NCBI RefSeq assembly: GCF_023208195.1
Contig: NZ_CP060034.1
Span: forward strand, 3,782,001 to 3,846,000
Direction of reading: 5' to 3'
DNA length: 64,000 bases
From: Nocardioides sp. InS609-2
GTDB lineage: Bacteria; Actinomycetota; Actinomycetes; Propionibacteriales; Nocardioidaceae
Below are positions 59,142 to 64,000 of the stretch, piece by piece (position 1 is the first letter of the stretch; each line of letters opens with the position of its first letter). The position numbers were made by a program, and so were the translations under genes. The notes beneath the pieces were generated by a model. That model made no database searches. It was not told the origin of the DNA and saw only the letters and a program-made list of their open reading frames with translations.

Positions 59142-60031
59142 ACGACGTCCACGTCGAGGTCGGCGGCCGCACCCTCAAGATCAGCAACCTCGACAAGGTG
59201 CTCTACCCACGCACCGGCACCACCAAGGGCGAGGTGCTCAACTACTACGCCCAGGTCTCCGGCGTGCTCCTGCCGCACGTGCGCGACCGCTGCGTGACCC
59301 GGATCCGCTGGCCACACGGGGTGGCCGACAAGAGCTTCTTCGAGAAGAACGTCCCGGCCGGCACGCCCAGCTGGGTGCGCACGGCCAGGGTGCCCACCAC
59401 CGGCTCGCGGGCGAAGAACAGCACGTCCGACACCCTCGTCTTTCCCATCATCGAGGACCTCGCGACGCTGACGTGGCTGGTCAACCTGGCCGCGCTCGAG
59501 CTGCACGTGCACCAGTGGACCGTCACCAGGACCGGCGCCCCCCGTAAGCCCGATCGGCTCGTCATCGACCTGGACCCCGGCGAGCCGGCCAGCCTCCACG
59601 AGTGCGCCCAGGTCGCGCTGCTGGTGCGCGGCAAGCTGGCCGAACGAGACCTCGACGCCCGCCCGGTCACCAGCGGCAGCAAGGGCCTCCACCTGTACGC
59701 CGCGGTGCCCCGCAGCCGCGACAGCGACGGCACGACGGCGCTGGCCAAGGAGGTCGCCGAGGAGCTGCAGGCCGAGCACCCGAAGCTGGTCACGGCCACC
59801 ATGACCAAGGCGCGGCGGGGCGGGAAGGTGTTCCTCGACTGGTCGCAGAACGCCGGCAGCAAGACCACCGTGTCGCCGTACTCCCTGCGCGGGCGCGAGA
59901 CGCCCACCGTCGCGACACCGCTGACCTGGACCGAGGTCGAGGAGGGCGCCGACGACCCGCTGGGGCTGGAGCAGTTCCGCTTCGAACAGGTCCTGGAGCG
60001 GGTGGCCGCCCACGGCGACCTGTTCACCTGA
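59138..60031 (+). CDS. LigD polymerase (primase-type) domain protein
   Basis: The 297-residue protein from GTG 59138 is the archaeo-eukaryotic-primase-type polymerase module of LigD. Catalytic acidic residues lie in RLVIDLDPGEPASLHE, and the nucleotide/5'-phosphate binding segment is PVTSGSKGLHLYAAV; the N-terminus has NLDKVLYPRTGTTKGEVLNY. It adds nucleotides and resects by fill-in at DNA ends during end joining. The third LigD module, the phosphoesterase domain, is not present in this locus. Coupled translation with the ligase gene. Confidence 0.92.
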   Translation: MNDVHVEVGGRTLKISNLDKVLYPRTGTTKGEVLNYYAQVSGVLLPHVRDRCVTRIRWPHGVADKSFFEKNVPAGTPSWVRTARVPTTGSRAKNSTSDTLVFPIIEDLATLTWLVNLAALELHVHQWTVTRTGAPRKPDRLVIDLDPGEPASLHECAQVALLVRGKLAERDLDARPVTSGSKGLHLYAAVPRSRDSDGTTALAKEVAEELQAEHPKLVTATMTKARRGGKVFLDWSQNAGSKTTVSPYSLRGRETPTVATPLTWTEVEEGADDPLGLEQFRFEQVLERVAAHGDLFT

Positions 60032-60090
60032 CCGTCCAGCGCAGGGGCGCAAGTGCGTCAACAGCCAGGTGGGACGATACGTTCCCGCTT

Positions 60091-60807
60091 ATGCTTCAAG
60101 CCATGGGCCATCAGGTCGTCCTCGTCGAGGACGAGGAAGACATCGCGTTTCCGCTGGTCCGCACCCTCCAGCGCGAGGGCCACGACGTCACGTGGCTCGA
60201 CTCTGGCGCCCGCGTCCTCCAGCTTGTCAAGGAGCGCGACGTCGACCTGGTCATCCTCGACCTCGGACTGCCTGACATGGACGGCCTGGACGTCTGCCGC
60301 CAGCTGCGTGAGCAGGGCTTCGACGGCGGCATCATGATCGTCACCGCCCGCGCCGGTGAGCTCGACCGCGTTGTCGGGCTCGACTACGGTGCCGACGACT
60401 ACCTCTCCAAGCCGTTCGGCCTGGCCGAGCTCCAGGCCCGCGTGCGCGCCCTGCTGCGCCGGAGCCTGCCTCGCGAGACGCCGCGCGCCGCCCAGTCGAC
60501 GCTCCGGGTCACCGGGTTGCGCATCGACGAGGGCGCCCGCCGGGTGCGCCTGGACGACCGCGAGATCGCGCTGACGACCAAGGAGTTCGACGTACTCGCC
60601 CTCCTGGCCAGCGAGCGCGACCAGGTGGTCTCGCGCGAGCAGCTGATGAGCGATGTCTGGGACCAGAACTGGTTCGGCTCGACCAAGACGCTCGACGTCA
60701 CCATCGGACGGCTGCGGCAGAAGCTCGAGGATGCCGGGGCGACCGATCGGGTCGTCGCGGTCCGGGGCGTCGGGTTCCGCCTCGAGAGCAGCTCGCACGA
60801 TGCGTGA
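60091..60807 (+). CDS. OmpR/PhoB-type response regulator
   Basis: A 238-residue regulator from ATG 60091 (or ATG 60103). The receiver domain (about 5-118) has the acidic pair VEDEEDIAF, phospho-acceptor Asp in LVILDLGLPDMDGLD and Lys in DYLSKPFGLAEL. The C-terminal winged helix (about 140-233) shows LTTKEFDVLALLASERDQVV, SREQLMSDVWDQNWFGSTKT, LDVTIGRLRQKLED. It overlaps the sensor kinase gene by eight bases. All phospho-relay residues are intact, in contrast to the partner kinase. Confidence 0.92.
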   Translation: MLQAMGHQVVLVEDEEDIAFPLVRTLQREGHDVTWLDSGARVLQLVKERDVDLVILDLGLPDMDGLDVCRQLREQGFDGGIMIVTARAGELDRVVGLDYGADDYLSKPFGLAELQARVRALLRRSLPRETPRAAQSTLRVTGLRIDEGARRVRLDDREIALTTKEFDVLALLASERDQVVSREQLMSDVWDQNWFGSTKTLDVTIGRLRQKLEDAGATDRVVAVRGVGFRLESSSHDA

Positions 60808-62002
60808 GCGGCTGACCATTGCGTTCGTCGCTCTGACTGTCGTCGTACTCCTCGTGGCCGGGCTGGTCCGCGCCTTCACCCTCCGAGACCTGATCGAGGA
60901 GCGCGAGTCCGCCTCCCTCGAACGTACGGCGCAGCTCATCGCCGTGAGTGTCGGCAGCGCCGAGCGTGACGGCGACCCGGTGACCACGGCGTTCCTCGAG
61001 CCGATGGCCGCCGAACGGACCTCGGTCACCGTCGAGCGCGCGGGTCTCCCGCCGGTGACGGCGATGGGCGCGGGCTACGACGTGGCGCAGGAGGCCGCCG
61101 ACACGGTCGGCCGCGAGACCATGGGGCAGACGATGGTGACGGTCCGGCAGTCGGGCACGGTCATCCAGGACATCCTCGGGCGCAACGTGGGGGCGCTGGC
61201 CGCCCTGCTGCTGATGCTCCTGCTCTTCGCCGGAGCGGTCGGGTTCATGCTCGCGGGCTACCTCTCGCGTCCGTTCGTCGCACTCGCCGAGAGTGCCGAG
61301 GCGCTCGGTCGCGGGCGCTTCGACCTCGAGCTGCCGAAGTCGTCGATCCCCGAGGCCGCCGCCATCGCCACCTCGCTGCTAGCCAGCTCGGTCCGCCTCG
61401 AGGACTCCATCAAGCGTGACCGCGCCTTCTTCCACCACGCCTCGCACGTGCTGCGCACGCCGCTGACCGGTATGAGGCTGGAGCTGGAGGAGCTGTCGAT
61501 GCGCACCGAGTTGAGCGACGACGTACGCCGCACGGCCTCGCGCTGCGTGGGGGAGGTGCAGCGCCTCGACGGCGTGGTCGACGACCTGCTCGAGTTCGCC
61601 CGCGGCCGCAGCCTCGTCGCCGGTGCCGAGATCAGCCTGGCTGCCCTCGGCTCCCGCATCGCCCAGCACTGGCGCGACCGGCTGCCCGAGAACATCGAGG
61701 TCCGGGCCTACGTCGACGGCGGTGGCGACGCGCGACTCACCCCGGGCCCGGTGGAGCAGCTGCTCGACCACGTCCTGGCCGACGTCACGGCGACGGCAGC
61801 GGGCCCGGTCAGCCTGCGTTTCGCCGGCCAGCCCGAGCACGTGCGGATCCGGATCGAGGGTGGACGCCCCCGCAGCGGCACCAAGCCGCAGGAACGCGCC
61901 GGCGCCGACTCGGCCAAGGCCATGGTCGAGGCGCTGGGCGGGCGGCTGTCGGGTGAGGTGCTCAGCGAGGCCGGGGTCGAGATCCTGCTCCCGAGGCGCT
62001 GA
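60800..62002 (+). CDS. Sensor histidine kinase with degenerate ATPase domain
   Basis: The 400-residue membrane protein has helix 1 (about 8-24), an extracytoplasmic loop of about 105 residues, helix 2 (about 131-153), a HAMP-like segment (YLSRPFVALAESAEALGRGR), and a HisKA dimerisation domain with the phospho-acceptor in FHHASHVLRTPLTGMRLELE. The HATPase part is short and lacks its hallmarks: where the N-box Asn is expected it reads PGPVEQLLDHVLADVTATAAG, and the D-x-G-x-G loop is replaced by EGGRPRSGTK. It may be unable to bind ATP and act as a phosphatase or by heterodimer. Paired with an intact regulator. Confidence 0.87.
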   Translation: MRERLTIAFVALTVVVLLVAGLVRAFTLRDLIEERESASLERTAQLIAVSVGSAERDGDPVTTAFLEPMAAERTSVTVERAGLPPVTAMGAGYDVAQEAADTVGRETMGQTMVTVRQSGTVIQDILGRNVGALAALLLMLLLFAGAVGFMLAGYLSRPFVALAESAEALGRGRFDLELPKSSIPEAAAIATSLLASSVRLEDSIKRDRAFFHHASHVLRTPLTGMRLELEELSMRTELSDDVRRTASRCVGEVQRLDGVVDDLLEFARGRSLVAGAEISLAALGSRIAQHWRDRLPENIEVRAYVDGGGDARLTPGPVEQLLDHVLADVTATAAGPVSLRFAGQPEHVRIRIEGGRPRSGTKPQERAGADSAKAMVEALGGRLSGEVLSEAGVEILLPRR

Positions 62003-62107
62003 TTCTGTTACCCAACGGTGGACGAGTCGTGGTTCCCGTGTTGCCCGCCGCAGCCTAGATTTGAGAGGTCAGCAGCAGCATCTGCACGTAAGCCACGGAG
62101 CACGCCT

Positions 62108-62773
62108 GTGAGCATCGAGATCAGCATCAACCGGCGTCGCCGCGTCAGCCGCACCCGGCGCATCGCGGTCAACGTGCTGTGCCTCGTCGTGATGCTCGTG
62201 GCTCTCGGTTTCATCCTGCCGGCGGCGTTCGGATTCTCGCGCTACGTCATCACCGGCAGCTCGATGGCCGGCACCTACGACCGCGGCTCGGTCGTGTTCG
62301 AACAGACCGTCCCGGTCTCCGAGCTCGAGGTGGGCGACACCATCTCCTACGTCCCGCCGGCCGAGTCGGGCGTCACCACCCTGGTCACCCACCGGATCGT
62401 CAGCATCAACGGTGACGAGTTCCGCACCCAGGGCGACGCCAACGCCACGCCCGACCCGTGGACCTTCAAGCTCAACACGGCCACGCAACCGCGGGTCGTC
62501 GCCTCCATCCCGTACGTCGGCTACGCGTTCATCGCGCTGACCGACCGGGCCACGCGCATCGTCGTCATCGGGGTGCCGGCCGCCATCATCGCCCTGATGA
62601 GCATCAGCGAGATGTTCGGCACCGACCGTCGCCGCCGTCGCCGCCCTCGCCAGCCGAAGAGCGTCGTCAGCGCGCCGGTCGCCAGCGCGGGCCCGCACAG
62701 TGATGCCGAGATCCCGGCCGCTCGCACGGCGCCCAATTCGCCCGCGCCGTACCACCTCCGCCGCGGGGCCTGA
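62108..62773 (+). CDS. Signal peptidase I, ER/archaeal type (S26B)
   Basis: A 221-residue protein from GTG 62108 with a basic N-terminus, one N-terminal helix (about 19-38), and a second near residues 151-172. The catalytic Ser is in RYVITGSSMAGTYDRGSVVF and the base is a His in TLVTHRIVSINGDEF rather than the Lys of bacterial LepB, so it uses a Ser-His arrangement as in the ER/archaeal/SipW-like class. A basic C-terminal region follows. SipW-type enzymes often process dedicated substrates such as TasA-like filaments, but none is visible here. A TAGATT -10-like box is at 62056-62061. Confidence 0.88.
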   Translation: MSIEISINRRRRVSRTRRIAVNVLCLVVMLVALGFILPAAFGFSRYVITGSSMAGTYDRGSVVFEQTVPVSELEVGDTISYVPPAESGVTTLVTHRIVSINGDEFRTQGDANATPDPWTFKLNTATQPRVVASIPYVGYAFIALTDRATRIVVIGVPAAIIALMSISEMFGTDRRRRRRPRQPKSVVSAPVASAGPHSDAEIPAARTAPNSPAPYHLRRGA

Positions 62774-62957
62774 CCCACAGCCTGACCCACACAGCCACCG
62801 ACCCCGTCTCCTGGCCCTGGGGTTGTGGGGCGGACCGGGCGACGGGGCCGGATTGCATCGTCACGCTTGGGGTCGTGACGAGGCCGGCTGACTCACTCAC
62901 AACGGTAGGCAGTACCACCGAGACCGGGCATGCCTCATATGAGGGACATCCGGGGGC
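62774..62957. other. Intergenic region between signal peptidase and LuxR regulator genes
   Basis: This 184-base stretch between convergent genes holds a repeated CCTGACCCACA (62770-62780 and 62782-62792) and a weak inverted repeat CCCCGTC/GACGGGG (62802-62808 and 62841-62847) that could be a terminator, though without a U-run. I see no gene in it. Confidence 0.4.
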
Positions 62958-63635
62958 CTACGAGCTGTGCGGTGCGTTCCAGCTCGCGTGGTGCGCGAGC
63001 CCGACGGCGGCCAGCTGGGAGGTGACCTCGAGCTTGGAGAGGATCGACTTCACCTGTGTCCGGACCGTCGCCTCCGACACTGTGCTGTGCGCGGCGATGT
63101 CGCGCACCTGGTTGCCCTCCATGAGCATGCCGAGCACCTCCGACTCGCGGTGCGTGAGGCGGCCCAGGCGCTCATGGAGCTCCTGCACCTCCTTGCGTTC
63201 GTCCCTCCAGAAGCGCACCAACTCGTCGCGCTCCTCCGCCGTGGTGACGGTGCGGCCCTCGGAGATGCGGCGGATGGTGGCGAGGATGTCGTTGAGCGGC
63301 CCGGTCTTGGGCAGCACCTTGCGGGCGCCGTACCTCATGCACAGGCCCCAGCGGGCCCGGTCGGTGCTGCCGGTGACGACCACGACGGCGCCGCCAGCAC
63401 GCGTGACCGGCTCGATGAGCGCCGAGCCGTCGGCGTTGCCGAGGTCGAGGTCGAGCAGCAGGACGGACGGCTTGTAGCGCAGCACGGTCGGGAGCAGCGC
63501 GGTCGCGTTGTGCAGGTCCTTCGGCAGCGGGATGCGACGCACCTCGTGCCCTTCGAGCTCGAGCGCGATCTGCAACGACTCGGCGAAGAGCGCGTGGTCG
63601 TCGATCAGGCAGACGCGTGTCCCCTGTGTGCGCAT
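62958..63635 (-). CDS. LuxR-type (NarL/FixJ) response regulator
   Basis: A 225-residue regulator from ATG 63635, with Shine-Dalgarno GGGAGGG. The receiver domain has VCLIDDHALFAESLQI, phospho-acceptor Asp in SVLLLDLDLGNADGSAL and Lys in ARKVLPKTGPLN. A short coiled linker (about 125-150) leads to the LuxR HTH: LGRLTHRESEVLGMLMEGNQ, VRDIAAHSTVSEATVRTQVK, SILSKLEV. No histidine kinase is adjacent within the window. It is divergent from a second receiver-like gene at the window edge, with an inverted repeat TTCCC-N6-GGGAA between them. Confidence 0.9.
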   Translation of the reverse strand: MRTQGTRVCLIDDHALFAESLQIALELEGHEVRRIPLPKDLHNATALLPTVLRYKPSVLLLDLDLGNADGSALIEPVTRAGGAVVVVTGSTDRARWGLCMRYGARKVLPKTGPLNDILATIRRISEGRTVTTAEERDELVRFWRDERKEVQELHERLGRLTHRESEVLGMLMEGNQVRDIAAHSTVSEATVRTQVKSILSKLEVTSQLAAVGLAHHASWNAPHSS

Positions 63636-63666
63636 GATCGACCCTCCCCGGACGTCAAGAATGTGG

Positions 63667-63682
63667 TTCCCACCTACGGGAA
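63667..63682. promoter_or_regulatory. Inverted repeat upstream of the LuxR regulator gene
   Basis: TTCCC (63667-63671), ACCTAC, GGGAA (63678-63682): a five-base-arm inverted repeat 32 bases upstream of the regulator start. It could be a binding site for a LuxR-type dimer, but short arms make this tentative. Confidence 0.35.
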
Positions 63683-63820
63683 TGCTACGGGTCAGCACCC
63701 GTGCGCGTCAGCGAACCGCCCAGCGGTGGACCCCGGCATTCGTACGACGCGGCAAGGCGTGATGTGCACACTGGCGCTCGTGCCTGACCCGGCCAGGCCG
63801 CGCCGTCGTCCCATGTCGCG

Positions 63821-64000
63821 GTGCTGGCGCACAGCCGGCTCGTGGGGGAGGCCCTAGCGGCGGCCCTCGGGGCGCGTGGCCTGGTCATCGAACACGTGGA
63901 GTCCCCGGCCACCCGGGCCCCCCATCTGTCCCTGCGCCGGCAGGCTGCCGGCAGCGGCGCCACGGCTGGTCTGGTGGTCGCCGACCTCGACGATCTCGGC
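63821..64000 (+). CDS. Receiver-like protein, partial (C-terminus beyond window)
   Basis: The last 180 bases are open in one frame from GTG 63821 and read MLAHSRLVGEALAAALGARG, LVIEHVESPATRAPHLSLRR, QAAGSGATAGLVVADLDDLG. The beginning and the hydrophobic strand ending in VVADLDD resemble the first half of a response-regulator receiver (beta1-alpha1, then the beta3 Asp). Conserved-looking codons extend slightly upstream (HVAV), where there is no canonical start before a stop at 63785-63787. It is divergent from the LuxR-type regulator, so it may be a second regulator of that pair. Confidence 0.55.
   Translation, partial: MLAHSRLVGEALAAALGARGLVIEHVESPATRAPHLSLRRQAAGSGATAGLVVADLDDLG

Noticed and set aside
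62802..62847. Inverted repeat CCCCGTC/GACGGGG as a confident terminator
   Set aside because: Short arms, a long GC-rich loop and no U-run; kept only as a weak possibility in the intergenic note.

Overview
The window is a contiguous piece of a high-GC actinobacterial chromosome. Evidence: GC-saturated third codon positions, many GTG starts, a mycothiol-biosynthesis deacetylase (mshB), a succinylase-type diaminopimelate pathway (dapC, dapD, dapE), a sigE-rseA-htrA stress module, PaaX, Ku/LigD end joining, and two translation-type T-box leaders. The gene order mshB, ferredoxin-aminotransferase, dapD/dapE, LOG-family protein, DUF3117 protein, methyltransferase/sigE/rseA/htrA parallels the Mycobacterium tuberculosis Rv1170-Rv1223 interval (from memory), so most of 1.9-33.7 kb is conserved core. 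The style of the genes suggests a Nocardioides-like member of the Propionibacteriales; that placement is inference.

Layout. 0-10.6 kb: a cut-off hypothetical gene, a Nudix-phosphotransferase fusion followed by a small gene with no clear start, mshB, a VanW-like envelope protein, a secreted lipase, an aspartyl-tRNA synthetase behind a T-box leader, a TetR/molybdo-oxidoreductase divergent pair with two matching operators, a DUF389 membrane protein, and a GNAT acetyltransferase that contains a 74-bp palindromic element in frame. 10.7-24 kb: ferredoxin-dapC, a frameshifted AcoR-like regulator, an RTX-repeat lipoprotein, a two-domain cell-wall hydrolase candidate, dapD, T-box-controlled ileS, a TetR gene followed by a headless TetR remnant, and dapE. 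24-33.7 kb: LOG-family protein, DivIVA-like protein, carboxypeptidase, PaaX/PaaG-like pair, DUF3117 protein behind a strong hairpin, leucyl aminopeptidase, and the sigE-rseA-htrA operon. 33.7-42.7 kb: an excisionase-type HTH gene divergent from a SAF/CpaE-like pair, a polytopic membrane protein with a His-containing lipoprotein, a WS/DGAT-family protein with an altered active site, pruA, and an old-yellow-enzyme reductase. 42.7-56.7 kb: the giant NAD-glutamate dehydrogenase, an ABC exporter, an SDR, an MFS pump divergent from a WYL regulator around a perfect palindrome, a decayed reductase gene, and an ECF sigma/YciI pair. 56.8-64 kb: Ku and a split LigD, a two-component pair whose kinase has a degenerate ATPase domain, an ER/archaeal-type signal peptidase, and LuxR-type response regulators.

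I saw no rRNA, tRNA, CRISPR array, transposase or prophage. Nothing here amounts to a clearly new multi-gene system. The most unusual items are small-scale: a T-box apparently specific for tRNA-Asp with a readable Shine-Dalgarno sequestrator in front of a short-form AspRS; two repeat-like elements carried in frame inside protein-coding genes (aspS and the GNAT gene); a coding stretch with no canonical start codon; and several decayed or degenerate regulators.
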